Shown: positions 36,901 through 46,079, counted from the stretch's first letter. The stretch: DNA of 64,000 nt from Planctomycetota bacterium (GCA_016713175.1 JADJPQ010000029.1:124001-188000); one strand, 5' to 3'. Notes: generated by a model not told the origin, from the letters alone. Translations and numbers: made by a program.

Positions 36901-38914
36901 GACCGACGAGGCGGCCGAGCCGCTCCGGCTCAGCGTGCGCGTGCAGTCGACCGCGCCATGGCACAGCCTGGCCACCGATCTCGCGGCGTCGCCTCCCTTC
37001 CAGCTGCTCGCCAAGGCCGCGGCCGCGCCACTGTGCCGCGAGGTGATCGGCCACGTCGAGCTGCTGCCGTTCGCGCTGGAGCCACGGGCACTGCTGGAAC
37101 TACAGGCCAAAGGCATCGACACGACCGCCTTGACGCGGCTGTGGCCGCACCTGCAACCGACGCTGCAGGGTGAACTGACCGACGGCACCCTGACGGCGCG
37201 GGCCGAGCTCGAACTCGACCTGCGGCGGCGCCAGCCCGATCGATTCGATTTCGGCCGGGCGTTCGGCGGTCGATGCCATCTGCAGCACCTGAGCCTGATC
37301 GATGCCGACAACCGCCAACTCGCCGGCATCCGCGGTGTCGAGATCGACGCCCGTACGATCGATCCGCACGACGGCACCGTGCTGCTGCGTTCGGTCGAGA
37401 TCGACACGCCGGCGCTGCACTTCGTGCACTCGGCCGAGGCGATTTCGTGTCTTGGCGTACGCCTGCTGCGCCAACCGACAACGCCCGCGGTGGCAGCAGC
37501 GGCGCCGCCGCCACCGGTGGCAACGGCCACGCGCGGCGAGATCGCGATCGACGACCTGCGGGTCTCCGGACTCGACCTGACACTCATCGACACGACGACG
37601 GCGCCACCGACCACACTGCCGTTCGATGCCCTCGACGTCGAAGTGCACCGCTGGAGTACGCGCGCTCGCACCGAGCCGCGCCCGTTCACGTTTTCGGCCT
37701 CGCTGCGCGGCGGCAAGGTCGAACTGAAGCGGCGCACCGTCGCCAGTTCGATGCTGGCCGGATTCGTGGCCTCGGCGGCACAGGCGGTCGCCGGCAGCGC
37801 CGACCGCGGCGAGACCGAGGCCCGCGTGCTGTTGGAAGAACTGCTGGTGCAGGGCCAACTGCAGCTGTTTCCCGCGCCGCGCGGCCGCGTGCAGGCCGCC
37901 ATCTCAGGCCTCGAATTGCCGGCGTTGCGCGGCCTGGCGCAGAGCAGCGGCGTCGAGATCGGCGACGGCTTGTTCGATGGCACGGTGACGACCGAACTGC
38001 GCGGCCGGGACGGGCACGAGGTCGCCGCGCGGCTGCTGTTCACCCACCTGTCGCTGTCGGAACCGCCCGGCGGACCGATCTCGACCTACCTGAAGCTGCC
38101 GGCGCCGATCGACACGGTGTTGTTCGTGCTGCGCAACGACGCGGACGAGCAGGACATCCCGTTCTCGTTCCACGTCGCCGACGACGGTACCAACGGAGTC
38201 GCGGGCGCTGCCATCGGCGCGCTCGGCGCCGTGATCGCCGATGCAGTCACCAGATCCCCGTTGCGCGCCGCTTCCGCCGTGACCGGCCTGCTCGGATTCG
38301 CCGGTGCACCCGAAGACCTGGCGACGTGGCGGCGGCAGATCGTGTTCGCGGCCGGCGAAGCGACCGTGCCGCCACCGACGGCCGAACTGCGACAGCTGGT
38401 CGACAAACTCGTCGACGACGACGAACTGATCGTCGTGCTCGAACATGTGTACGGCCGCAACGATGTGCAGCGACTTGCCGGCCGCGCCAACCCGCCGACA
38501 GCCACCCTGCACGCGCTGGCGACGCGACTCCGGCAGCAGAAGGGCGAACTGCTGGCGCAGCGGGATGCGCTGGCGGCCACCGCCGACGGGCAGTTCGCCG
38601 CGGGCCTGCAACAGCCGGCGCAAGCGACGCTGTCGCGCCTGCACGAACTCGATGAGCGGTTGGGTCACACCGAAGCCGCATTGGACGGAACGCTGGCGCA
38701 ATTACGCCCCGGAGCCGAACGCGGCGCCGACCGCCGGACCCGGCAAGCCGGCCGCGAACTCGGCGACCTGCGGCTCCTGGGCCTCGCCGACTGGCTGCGT
38801 TCGCACCTGCCGCCCGAGGCCCGTCACCGGGTCGAGGTCCGTAGCCCGCGCTGGGTCGTCGGCGACCAGCCCGGGACCGTGATCCTGACCCCGCGCCGAC
38901 GGTTGGCGCACTGA
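33974..38914 (+). CDS. Giant AsmA/DUF748-like envelope protein
   Basis: 1646 residues. A basic start (VRRRRWRRW) precedes one transmembrane helix at ~17-45. The rest is a long series of beta-rich repeats of the type I-x-D-V-x-I-x-x-P-x-L-x-I-x-R-x-x-D-G-x-x-x-V-A-G-L (examples IADVTITGARCGLERRADG, LGTITLRAPELHIHRRADGG). AsmA-family proteins (AsmA, TamB, YhdP) are anchored in the inner membrane and form elongated beta-groove bridges implicated in phospholipid transport to the outer membrane. The last ~150 residues are helical, with a predicted coiled coil near LHELDERLGHTEAAL. Function is inferred from family only. Confidence 0.75.
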   Translation: MSATVPVPKVRRRRWRRWLLWSLLAALLGRMALPWVLPWLCNWFAGGLGLRVTWRTLSLSLTGSSLEVEDLQVAARDAATPAPPLFSARRLHADVETLALLGGELRIADVTITGARCGLERRADGTFVLPAEWTQGSSPPAEPPTPASGPLAFDLPFVIVRARIDDARISLRGPGRSEPIEAIADLLVSDLGDPERESRIEARLTSPGHLDRLQVHAAAQTGAAKVTTELRVQMRGARPAALLREWPLAGIGPDAKALDVDLHATLSAERLADDPAVANLAGEMRATVIADHAEVFGLPTLRMAIPRWSRQGAAALSMQLRDGSLHATRRADGAWVVAGMAIGGNPAAPPVAPFPLAVSGLGADLGPLNLAADAPATPFSLQLSLPGWLDGLSIRDAALRPTPLELNATVRGRGLQVQRLQPLLETAGVRCDWPTGDLTMTLRAAGTATAPTAWSASIVDLALQHGEQAIRVPEVAVAGLLAGDDGIAIDSVRLRGPELAIHRSPAGAFGIAGWEFAPVPSTMPPPSTAANGPLPRVRIRDLLWSGAAVTFTDAAKTPTTTVAIAEVALTGRDLAFGVDSSPPGAAEFSCRIPGIVERVALQARMTPHPGGGEVALTARLQQIVGQGLRPWLAPLGIEPLLQQGELQTRLSVRVEQQADGMHLRAALDDLTLRDGTTNWVRVPALTVEQARLGDARIDLGTITLRAPELHIHRRADGGLDVAGLALPATAAAARADGDAAAQPVNASPGLAWQRVSLQEGKLSLADDAPDRRRTVAASVDLSVGTLGRQRGAAATPFTLALTTGERTRIGCEGSLVADPGALRVQAMLRADGLDAAAVTPWLPPDTTWTLGQGSARGTLTAAIDRRSDGSQSIAVELRDVRIADGDTAVFGFDRAVLDAPRIAPDGNAIHLANLQLVGLRTALARENGRLRVPGLLLPAAAGGTPAAGTDPTRSTPLRLPGLQVDSIDLELAELVWTDEAAEPLRLSVRVQSTAPWHSLATDLAASPPFQLLAKAAAAPLCREVIGHVELLPFALEPRALLELQAKGIDTTALTRLWPHLQPTLQGELTDGTLTARAELELDLRRRQPDRFDFGRAFGGRCHLQHLSLIDADNRQLAGIRGVEIDARTIDPHDGTVLLRSVEIDTPALHFVHSAEAISCLGVRLLRQPTTPAVAAAAPPPPVATATRGEIAIDDLRVSGLDLTLIDTTTAPPTTLPFDALDVEVHRWSTRARTEPRPFTFSASLRGGKVELKRRTVASSMLAGFVASAAQAVAGSADRGETEARVLLEELLVQGQLQLFPAPRGRVQAAISGLELPALRGLAQSSGVEIGDGLFDGTVTTELRGRDGHEVAARLLFTHLSLSEPPGGPISTYLKLPAPIDTVLFVLRNDADEQDIPFSFHVADDGTNGVAGAAIGALGAVIADAVTRSPLRAASAVTGLLGFAGAPEDLATWRRQIVFAAGEATVPPPTAELRQLVDKLVDDDELIVVLEHVYGRNDVQRLAGRANPPTATLHALATRLRQQKGELLAQRDALAATADGQFAAGLQQPAQATLSRLHELDERLGHTEAALDGTLAQLRPGAERGADRRTRQAGRELGDLRLLGLADWLRSHLPPEARHRVEVRSPRWVVGDQPGTVILTPRRRLAH

Positions 38915-39030
38915 GCCCAACCGGCGCCGACTGCACAACTTCCATACACGGTCCCCGGTGGACGGATGCCGATAGACCGCGTTTGATGGCAGTCTCGTCG
39001 TTGGCATTGCCGGCAACCGCCGGAGGTCGC

Positions 39031-41139
39031 ATGAACATCGTCGGTCCAAACCACCCGGTACGTTCGTTGTCCACCCTGCTCGCGTTGCTGCTGGCGCCGA
39101 TGACACCGGCGCAAGGAACCGCGGCAGCCCAGGCCCAGCAACCCTCCCGTGCAGTCGACGCGGTCGTGCCGGCCGGCAAGATCGCCGCAGCCGCCGCCCG
39201 GATCGATGCCCTGTTGCAGAAGGGGTTGCAACGCCTGCAGGTGCAGCCGTTGCCGATCGTCGATGACGCGACGTTCCTGCGCCGGGCGTATCTGCAGCTG
39301 ATCGGCCGGATCCCGAACCTGGCCGAGACCCAGGCCTTCCTCGCCGACGCCGCTGCCGACAAGCGGACACGCCTGGTCGATCGCCTGCTCGACTCACCCG
39401 GCCACACCAGCCACGAGACGAACTTCTGGTTCGATCTGCTGCGCGTCAAGTCGCGCCTGCGCCAAGCCAGCGGCGAACCGTTCGCCGAGTGGATCCGGAC
39501 CGCGATCCAGAACGACATGCCGTACGACCAGTTCGTCCGCGAAATGCTGGTCGCCGAGGGTCCGACGCAGCAACGCGGCAACGGCGCGACCGGCCTGCTG
39601 CTGCGCGACGCCAACATGCCGCACGACGCGATGGCCAACACGCTGCGCGTGTTCCTGGGCACGCGGCTCGAGTGCGCGCAATGCCACGACCATCCGTTCG
39701 ACACCTGGAAGCAGAAGGAATTCTACGCCATGGCCGCGTTCTTCGGCGGCCTGCGCTACCGGCTCGACGCCCGCGAACTGCCGGCCGGGCTCGCCGGCGC
39801 CCGCCAGATCATCGCCGAACTCGACGAACGGCAACGCGCGGTGGCGCGCAATCAGCTGCAACGGCTGACCTCCGGCATCGCCGGCTCGGGCACCGGCGTC
39901 GAACGGCTGCCCGACGACTACAAGTACCGCGATGCCAGACCGAAGGATGTCGTGGCTGCCGACACGCTGTTTGGCGACGACGTCAAGCTGAAGCGACCCG
40001 GTGACGATGGCGGCGCCCAGCGGACCCGCAACCGCGCGCGCGAACGCGCCGCCGCCGCGGCCCGCCGCGATCCCGAGATCGACTCGCGCAAGGCGCTGGC
40101 CGACTGGCTGACCGACGCCGACACGCCGCGCTTTGCGACCGTGATCGTCAACCGGTTCTGGCAACGGCAGTTCGGCCGTGGCCTGATCGATCCGGTCGAC
40201 GATCTGAAGTCCGACAGCCGCGCCGTGCATCCCGAACTGCAGCAGTATCTGGAGAAACTGCTCGTCGAACTGAAGTTCGACCTGCGGCAGTTCCAGCGGG
40301 TGTTGAGCTACACGCAGGTGTTCCAGCGCGAGTGTCCGACCGAGGACGTGCCGGCCGACAAGCCGTACGCGTTCGCCGGTCCGCTGCTGCGCCGGATGTC
40401 CGCCGAGCAGACGTGGGATTCGCTGCTGACGTTGGTGTTCGCCGACATCGACCAGCGCCTGCGCCCGGCCGACGCGCGCAGCAAGGAACTGTACGACCGC
40501 TACGAGCAGCTGGCGACCGCCGACGCCGCGACCCTGAAGACCCTGCTGACCGACACCGGTCGGCGCCCGGCGACGCCGACGCCTGAACAGATGGCCGAGC
40601 GCCGCGCCACCACCGCCGAGCAGCAGCAGAAGGCCCGCCCGCTGATCCGCCAGTTGTTGCAGGCCCGTCGCGATGGCGACGACGCCAAGGTCCGCGACCT
40701 GGCCGCGCAGATCGAGAAGCTCGGCGTGCCGTTGCCGGGCCAGCGCGCCGCCCGTGGCCGCGAAGGCGACCTCGTCCGCGCCAGCGACATGGCGCAACCC
40801 GCACCCGCTGGTCACCTGCTGCGGCAGTTCGGCCAATCCGACCGCGAATCGTTCGACGGCGCCAACACCGCGGCGAACGTGCCGCAAGTGCTGACGATGT
40901 TGAACGGTTTCCTCGACCAGCGCGTGCTCGGCGGCCAATCGGCGTTGCGGACCGATCTGGAGGCGATCCGCGACCCGGCCCGCCGCCTCGAGATCGCGTT
41001 CCTGACGGTGCTGAACCGGCGTCCCGACACCGCCGAACTGGCGACGTGGCAGCAGGCCATGCGCAGCGACGGCGACGCCGCGCTGCGCGATCTGGTGTGG
41101 GTGCTGTGCAACAGCAACGAGTTCCGGTTCATCCGCTGA
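39031..41139 (+). CDS. DUF1549/DUF1553 (PSD1-type) secreted protein
   Basis: 702 residues. ATG 39031 follows CGGAGG. Signal peptide MNIVGPNHPVRSLSTLLALLL. DUF1549 spans ~60-260 with DDATFLRRAYLQLIGRIP and LECAQCHDHPFDTW (a CxxCH, possible haem site). DUF1553 follows with AAFFGGLRY, ATVIVNRFWQRQFGRGLIDPVDD and the C-terminal LTVLNRRPDTAEL. These proteins are large paralogous families in Planctomycetota, usually paired with DUF1501 proteins and c-type cytochromes, as here. Substrate unknown; often discussed in relation to complex polysaccharide breakdown. Confidence 0.92.
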   Translation: MNIVGPNHPVRSLSTLLALLLAPMTPAQGTAAAQAQQPSRAVDAVVPAGKIAAAAARIDALLQKGLQRLQVQPLPIVDDATFLRRAYLQLIGRIPNLAETQAFLADAAADKRTRLVDRLLDSPGHTSHETNFWFDLLRVKSRLRQASGEPFAEWIRTAIQNDMPYDQFVREMLVAEGPTQQRGNGATGLLLRDANMPHDAMANTLRVFLGTRLECAQCHDHPFDTWKQKEFYAMAAFFGGLRYRLDARELPAGLAGARQIIAELDERQRAVARNQLQRLTSGIAGSGTGVERLPDDYKYRDARPKDVVAADTLFGDDVKLKRPGDDGGAQRTRNRARERAAAAARRDPEIDSRKALADWLTDADTPRFATVIVNRFWQRQFGRGLIDPVDDLKSDSRAVHPELQQYLEKLLVELKFDLRQFQRVLSYTQVFQRECPTEDVPADKPYAFAGPLLRRMSAEQTWDSLLTLVFADIDQRLRPADARSKELYDRYEQLATADAATLKTLLTDTGRRPATPTPEQMAERRATTAEQQQKARPLIRQLLQARRDGDDAKVRDLAAQIEKLGVPLPGQRAARGREGDLVRASDMAQPAPAGHLLRQFGQSDRESFDGANTAANVPQVLTMLNGFLDQRVLGGQSALRTDLEAIRDPARRLEIAFLTVLNRRPDTAELATWQQAMRSDGDAALRDLVWVLCNSNEFRFIR

Positions 41140-41149
41140 GGACCCTGAC

Positions 41150-42451
41150 ATGACACTCCGCGACCTGATCGCCACGACCGACCTGACGACCCGCCGTGGG
41201 TTCCTCGGCGGCCTCGCCGCCTCCGCGTTCGGCCTGCGCGCCGCGATGCTGCCGCCGGCCCTGCAGGATCCGCAACCGGCGGCGCCGTTCGTCAAGGGCA
41301 AGGCGCGCGCCCGTTCGGTGATCTACTGCTTCCTGCGCGGGGGCATGAGCCACATCGACACCCTCGATCCCAAGCCCGGGCGCAAGACCCAGGGCCCGGT
41401 GGCAGCGGTGCGAACGCGTGCCGACGGCGTGCTGCTTGGGCAGTACTTCCAGAAGCTCGCCGAGCAGATGGACAAGGTCTGCGTCGTGTCGTCGCTGACC
41501 AGCAATCAAGGCGCGCATCCGCAAGCGCAGTATCTGATGCGCACGAGCTTCGAGAAGCGCGGCACGATCCAGCACGCCAGCCTCGGCGCCTGGGCCAACC
41601 GGTTGCTCGGCACCCACAACGCGTCGCTGCCCGGCCACGTGCTGATCGGCGGCGCGGCCGACATGCCGACCGCCGGCTTCTTCCCGCCCGAGTTCGCCGC
41701 GCTGCCGATCGGCGATGCCGCCGCGGGCCTGCAGAACGCCGCGCGGCCCGCCGGGATCACCGAATCGCAGTTCCGCCGCCGCCTCGAGCGCCTGGCGCAG
41801 CTCGACCAGGCGTTCGGCGAACGCTTCCGCCAGCGCGACGTGCAGGCGTACGGCGACGCCTACACGGCTGCCGTTCGCCTGATGCGCAGCAAGGACGTCT
41901 CGGCGTTCGACATCGATGGCGAACCGGACACGCTGAAGACCGCCTACGGCGACACCGACTTCGGCCACGGCTGCCTGCTGGCGCGCCGCCTGGTCGAACA
42001 CGGCGTCCGCTACGTCGAGATCACCAGCGATGGCTGGGACACGCATGCCGACAACTTCGACCGCCTCGGCGATCTGACGCCGGCGATCGATCAGGGCCTG
42101 ACCGCGCTGCTGGCCGACCTGCACGCGCGCGGATTGCTCGACGAGACGCTGGTCGTGTTGGCCAGCGAGTTCGGTCGCACGCCCGACATCGATCAGGACC
42201 AGGGCCGCAACCATTACCCGAAGGCGTTCAGTGCGCTGCTCGCGGGCGGCGGCGTGATCGGCGGTCAGCGTTACGGCCGCACCGACAGTGAAGGCCGTGA
42301 GGTCGAGACCGACCCGGTGTCGATCCAGGACTTCAACGCCACGATCGCCTACGCTCTCGGCCTGCCGCTGGACCACGTCGTCACGTCGCCGTCGGGCAGG
42401 CCGTTCAAGGTCGCCGACAAGGGCGAACCGATCACCGCCATCCTCGCCTGA
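41150..42451 (+). CDS. DUF1501 family Tat-exported protein
   Basis: 433 residues. The N-terminus contains TTRRGFLGGLAASAFGL, a twin-arginine signal; tatC lies later in the window. The fold is alkaline-phosphatase/sulfatase-like: SVIYCFLRGGMSHIDTLDPK, EHGVRYVEITSDGWDTHADN, VVLASEFGRTPDIDQDQGRNHYPKAFS contain the expected metal-ligand residues. Starts 10 nt after the DUF1549 gene, so it is in the same operon. Enzymatic activity of the family is not established. Confidence 0.93.
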   Translation: MTLRDLIATTDLTTRRGFLGGLAASAFGLRAAMLPPALQDPQPAAPFVKGKARARSVIYCFLRGGMSHIDTLDPKPGRKTQGPVAAVRTRADGVLLGQYFQKLAEQMDKVCVVSSLTSNQGAHPQAQYLMRTSFEKRGTIQHASLGAWANRLLGTHNASLPGHVLIGGAADMPTAGFFPPEFAALPIGDAAAGLQNAARPAGITESQFRRRLERLAQLDQAFGERFRQRDVQAYGDAYTAAVRLMRSKDVSAFDIDGEPDTLKTAYGDTDFGHGCLLARRLVEHGVRYVEITSDGWDTHADNFDRLGDLTPAIDQGLTALLADLHARGLLDETLVVLASEFGRTPDIDQDQGRNHYPKAFSALLAGGGVIGGQRYGRTDSEGREVETDPVSIQDFNATIAYALGLPLDHVVTSPSGRPFKVADKGEPITAILA

Positions 42452-42480
42452 TCCAGAAGCCCCAACGAACCACGATCCCC

Positions 42481-43584
42481 ATGATGATCCGCTCGCTTGT
42501 CGCTCTGCTGCTGTTCCCGTTCGCCGTGCTGGCCCAGGCCGGCAAGGACCCGGCTCCTGCCGACAAAGGTCAGGACAAGGCCAAGACCGAGAAGGTCGAG
42601 TTCGAGAAACACATCTGGCCGATCCTCGAGAAGAACTGCCTGGAATGCCACCGCGCGCCGTTCACCGACAAGGACGGCAAGACGAAGAAGCCCAAGGGCG
42701 GTGTGATCCTGGAGACCAAGGAGAACCTCATGGGCGGCAAGAAGGGCAAGTTGCTGAAGCCGAAGGACTCGGCCGCCAGCCTGCTCTACACGTCGATCAC
42801 GCTGGCCGCCGACGATGAGGATCGGATGCCGCCGGCCAAGAAGGGCGATCCGCTGCCGAAGGAACAGACCGACCTGATCAAGAAGTGGATCGACGACGGC
42901 GCCGACTTCGGCAAGTGGACCGGCAAGAAGGAAGGTGACGACAAGGACAAGAAGGACAAGGGCGCTGACAAGGACAAGCCGAAGGACGGTGACAAGCCGG
43001 CCGGCGGCACTGGCGGCAAGAAGGGCGAATTGCTGCAGCAGCTCGGTCGCAATCTGCAGCCGGCTTCGCCGGACCAACTCGCGGGCCTGGCGAGCGTGCA
43101 CGCGCACGCCACGTCGGTCGGCGACGACAGCCCGCTGCTCGAGGTGCACTTCACCGGCCACGAAGACAGCACCGGCGACCAGGCCGTCGCCGCGCTGTTG
43201 CCGCTGCACCAGCACATCGCGATCCTGCGGCTCGGCCGCACCCAGATCACCGACGCCGCCTGCGCTCACCTCGGCAGGCTCGGCAACCTGGTGCAACTCG
43301 ACCTGCGCGAGACCGCCGTCGGCGATGCCGGCGTGCAACAGCTCGCCGCGTGCAAGAACCTGGCGTCGCTGAACCTGTTCGGCACGCGCGTCGGCAATGC
43401 CGGTGTTGCCGCCCTGGCGGCGCTGCCGCAACTGCAGCAGCTGTACCTGTGGCAGACCGAGGTCGCCGCAGCGACCGTGCAGGAACTGCGCAGCAAGCTG
43501 CCGGCCGTGCAGGTCGTCACCGCCGCCGAACTGCCCGAGCCGATGGCCGAGGGCGCCGCGGCGGGTCGGCGCCGCGCCCGCTGA
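42481..43584 (+). CDS. Planctomycete-type cytochrome c with leucine-rich repeats
   Basis: 367 residues. Signal peptide (MMIRSLVALLLFPFAVLAQA), then a PSCyt1-like domain with a single haem motif CLECH and a later Met ligand candidate in DRMPPAKKGDPLP. A highly charged Lys/Asp linker (~140-175) follows, then ~150 residues of leucine-rich repeats (HIAILRLGRTQITDAACAHL, NLVQLDLRETAVGDAG, NLASLNLFGTRVGNAG). Third gene of the DUF1549-DUF1501 operon, 29 nt downstream. Likely an extracytoplasmic electron carrier with a binding surface. Confidence 0.88.
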   Translation: MMIRSLVALLLFPFAVLAQAGKDPAPADKGQDKAKTEKVEFEKHIWPILEKNCLECHRAPFTDKDGKTKKPKGGVILETKENLMGGKKGKLLKPKDSAASLLYTSITLAADDEDRMPPAKKGDPLPKEQTDLIKKWIDDGADFGKWTGKKEGDDKDKKDKGADKDKPKDGDKPAGGTGGKKGELLQQLGRNLQPASPDQLAGLASVHAHATSVGDDSPLLEVHFTGHEDSTGDQAVAALLPLHQHIAILRLGRTQITDAACAHLGRLGNLVQLDLRETAVGDAGVQQLAACKNLASLNLFGTRVGNAGVAALAALPQLQQLYLWQTEVAAATVQELRSKLPAVQVVTAAELPEPMAEGAAAGRRRAR

Positions 43585-43590
43585 TTCCGC

Positions 43591-45012
43591 TCACTGGACC
43601 GTGAAGGTCCAGACGTCGGTCATCGCCGACGCGAGCGGGAAGCGGCACGCCGGTGACCCGGCACCGAGTTCGATGCCTTGGGTCGCGACCTGCAGGCCGA
43701 TCAAGCCGGTCACGCACGGAATGGTCACCCGCGTCGTCGGTGCCGCTTGCCAGAACGACGCGTTCGTCAGCACCTGGCAGCCGCACGTCGGCAGCAACGG
43801 TTGGGTCGTCGGCAGCAGACCGAACACGAGCATGGGCAGACCACCGGTCGCGCCCACCATGGCCACATCGATGGCGCCGCCGAGGCCGGCGATGCCGGTG
43901 ACCGCCAGCGACAGCGGCGCGTTCCCGGCGCAACCGCTCGCCTGCGCCGACCCGATCGGTCCACCGACCATCGCCAGCGACAGCGTGAAGTCGCCGGCAC
44001 CACCACGGGTCGCGACCCGGAGCCAGTAGCGCGTGTTCGACGCAACCGTGGTCATCACCGCCGAACGAAGACCACAAGCATCGTCACTGCAGACGAGCGG
44101 CAACAGCGCGCCGCAGCTGCCCTGCAGGATCGACACCACGGTGTCGACCGCGCCGCTGCTGCAGGTGTCGACGCGCAGCGTGCCCGCACACGGCGCATCC
44201 CAGGCGAACCAGACGTCGTGCAAGCCGTTCGCCTGGCAAGCGGTGCCGCCAGCCGACGGCGAGGCGCCGCGCGTGCTGAACGGCCCATGGACCCCGGCGG
44301 CAAGCACGCTGGCCCCGCCACAGTCATCGTTCTGCGGCCGCACCATCAGGTCGCTGGTCGTGAAGAACACCTCGCCCACCGGATCGTTGCGCTGCCACGC
44401 CACCCACAGCACGTGATGCCCGACCCGATCCGCCGGAATCTGCAGCGGGAACGTGTAGTGACCGTTGCTCAGCACTGGTCGCGGGCGACCCAGGAACTGC
44501 ATCCGGCCCCACGTCAGTGGCATCGTCGGCCGCCAGTCAGGCGTCGTCATCCAGACATCCCAGACACTCGGATCGTGCGGTGCGGTCGCGTGGAAGTCGA
44601 CGGTGATCGCCTGTCCCGCGGTGACCGGTGTCGTCGGCCAGTCCTGACTCACTTGATCGAGACCCGCATAGGTGCGCGGATACTGCGTCGACGCCGGGTC
44701 GACCCGCCCACCGCTCGCCAACTGCCCGTCGGGCACCCACGGTGAGTAGTCGAAACCCGGCGGCAGCCCCGCCTGCACGGCCTGCGGGATGTTGCGCGAC
44801 AGTTCGTTCCAGGTGTAGTACGACAACTGCCCGTCGATCGCGACGGCGTTGGCGGCCAGGGGGAAGTTCGGGTTGGCTGGATTGGCCTGGTAGACCCGCC
44901 AGACGCGACTTGCCGGCGACACCACGGTGCCATGGGGCAACGGCGGTGGCGGCGACCAGCCGAGCAAGGACCACGAGGCCGCGACGGCAACGAACTCCGA
45001 CCGGATGCGCAT
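43591..45012 (-). CDS. Probable AA10 lytic polysaccharide monooxygenase with C-terminal domain
   Basis: 473 residues. After the hydrophobic N-terminus comes HGTVVSPASR: His27 would be the N-terminal copper ligand of an AA10 enzyme. The second histidine brace ligand is His146 in ATAPHDPSVWDVWMTT, and GHHVLWVAWQRNDPVGEVFFTTSDLMV is the typical end of the fold. AA10 enzymes oxidatively cleave chitin or cellulose. Residues ~225-345 are a Cys-containing pre-peptidase-like domain; the last ~125 residues are the C-terminal domain shared with other secreted proteins here. Oddity: the residues before His27 are PPPPLP, a poor signal-peptidase site, so exposure of His27 is not assured. Convergent with the cytochrome gene. 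Confidence 0.75.
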   Translation of the reverse strand: MRIRSEFVAVAASWSLLGWSPPPPLPHGTVVSPASRVWRVYQANPANPNFPLAANAVAIDGQLSYYTWNELSRNIPQAVQAGLPPGFDYSPWVPDGQLASGGRVDPASTQYPRTYAGLDQVSQDWPTTPVTAGQAITVDFHATAPHDPSVWDVWMTTPDWRPTMPLTWGRMQFLGRPRPVLSNGHYTFPLQIPADRVGHHVLWVAWQRNDPVGEVFFTTSDLMVRPQNDDCGGASVLAAGVHGPFSTRGASPSAGGTACQANGLHDVWFAWDAPCAGTLRVDTCSSGAVDTVVSILQGSCGALLPLVCSDDACGLRSAVMTTVASNTRYWLRVATRGGAGDFTLSLAMVGGPIGSAQASGCAGNAPLSLAVTGIAGLGGAIDVAMVGATGGLPMLVFGLLPTTQPLLPTCGCQVLTNASFWQAAPTTRVTIPCVTGLIGLQVATQGIELGAGSPACRFPLASAMTDVWTFTVQ

Positions 45013-45131
45013 GGCGGGAATACGCGCGGTGCGGAGCTGCAAGCTCGACGAATCCCGGGCGGGCTCGTATCAGGGCTGGACAAGACCACCGCAGGACGCG
45101 ATGAAGCCCACATGAAGATCCCGGAATCGGC

Positions 45132-45962
45132 ATGAAGCTTCCCGTCTGGTTGCTGAAGCGGTTGCCCATCGTCCGCGGCCTCGTGCGCCGACTCGAAGAC
45201 CTGCACCGGTTCGCCCACGATCCCGGCCGATTCGATGGCAATCTCAATGCCGTCCTGCGCTTGCACGACTGTTTGCCGCTGCCGCCGGCACTGCTCCGCC
45301 ACCGCGTCAGCGGTTCGGTGAATCCGGAAGAGTTCGTGCACGTGGGCAAGCGGTGCTTCGAGGATGTGAACGCCGCCGTGCGCACCATCGGCCTCGACCC
45401 GTCGGGATGCCGGCAAGTACTCGACTTCGGCTGCGGCTGTGGTCGCACGATCCGCAACTTCCACCACGGCCGCACCGCCGCCACCCACATCCACGGCTGT
45501 GACATCGACGCCGAAGCGGTGGCCTGGTGTCGCGAGAACCTGCAGGGATTCGCCTTCGAGGTCATTCCGACGGCGCCCCCGACCGCCTATGCGGCGGACC
45601 AGTTCGATCTGATCTACGCGATCTCGGTGTTCACCCACCTGCCGGAGGACCTTCAACTGGCGTGGCTCGCCGAACTGCGCCGGATCCTGCGGCCGGGCGG
45701 CGTCTTGCTGGCGACCGTGCATGCCCCACAGCTCGCGACCGGCATCCCCGGCGTCGACACCGAAGCACTGCGGCAGCACGGCTACACCTACGTGCGCGGC
45801 TACGGCGTCGACGGCCTGCCCGACTACTATCAGGGGGCGTTCCATGCGCCGGAGTACGTCCAGCGCGCCTGGTCCCAGCACCTGCCGGTCGTCGCCGTGC
45901 GGCCGAAGGCCATGAACGGCCACCAGGATGTCGTGTTGTGTCAGAAACCCGGCCCGACCTGA
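45132..45962 (+). CDS. SAM-dependent methyltransferase
   Basis: 276 residues. Core: VLDFGCGCGRTIRNF (motif I), HGCDIDAEAVAWCRENL (acidic loop), FDLIYAISVFTHLPED and RILRPGGVLLATVH. This is a typical small-molecule or lipid-type class I methyltransferase of the Methyltransf_11/25 kind. The N-terminal ~90 residues are helical and basic (LLKRLPIVRGLVRRL). Substrate unknown. Divergent from the LPMO gene across 119 bp; a second ATG lies at 45113. Confidence 0.82.
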   Translation: MKLPVWLLKRLPIVRGLVRRLEDLHRFAHDPGRFDGNLNAVLRLHDCLPLPPALLRHRVSGSVNPEEFVHVGKRCFEDVNAAVRTIGLDPSGCRQVLDFGCGCGRTIRNFHHGRTAATHIHGCDIDAEAVAWCRENLQGFAFEVIPTAPPTAYAADQFDLIYAISVFTHLPEDLQLAWLAELRRILRPGGVLLATVHAPQLATGIPGVDTEALRQHGYTYVRGYGVDGLPDYYQGAFHAPEYVQRAWSQHLPVVAVRPKAMNGHQDVVLCQKPGPT

Positions 45963-46079
45963 CCGGCGCGCCGCGAGAATCACCGGCTTGCCGCACCCGG
46001 GTCGACCGTTCCGACGGCCCTCGCCGACGACCGGCCGCCGGCCGCACGAGATCTGGCGCCACTGAAGTGCAGGCGATCC

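Noticed and set aside
33065..37054. A 1329-codon open frame on the minus strand opposite the AsmA-like gene, and similar long antisense frames throughout.
   Set aside because: High GC removes stop codons from the opposite frames. The encoded sequences are Arg/Gln-rich without family motifs, while the plus-strand protein has a clear membrane helix and repeats.
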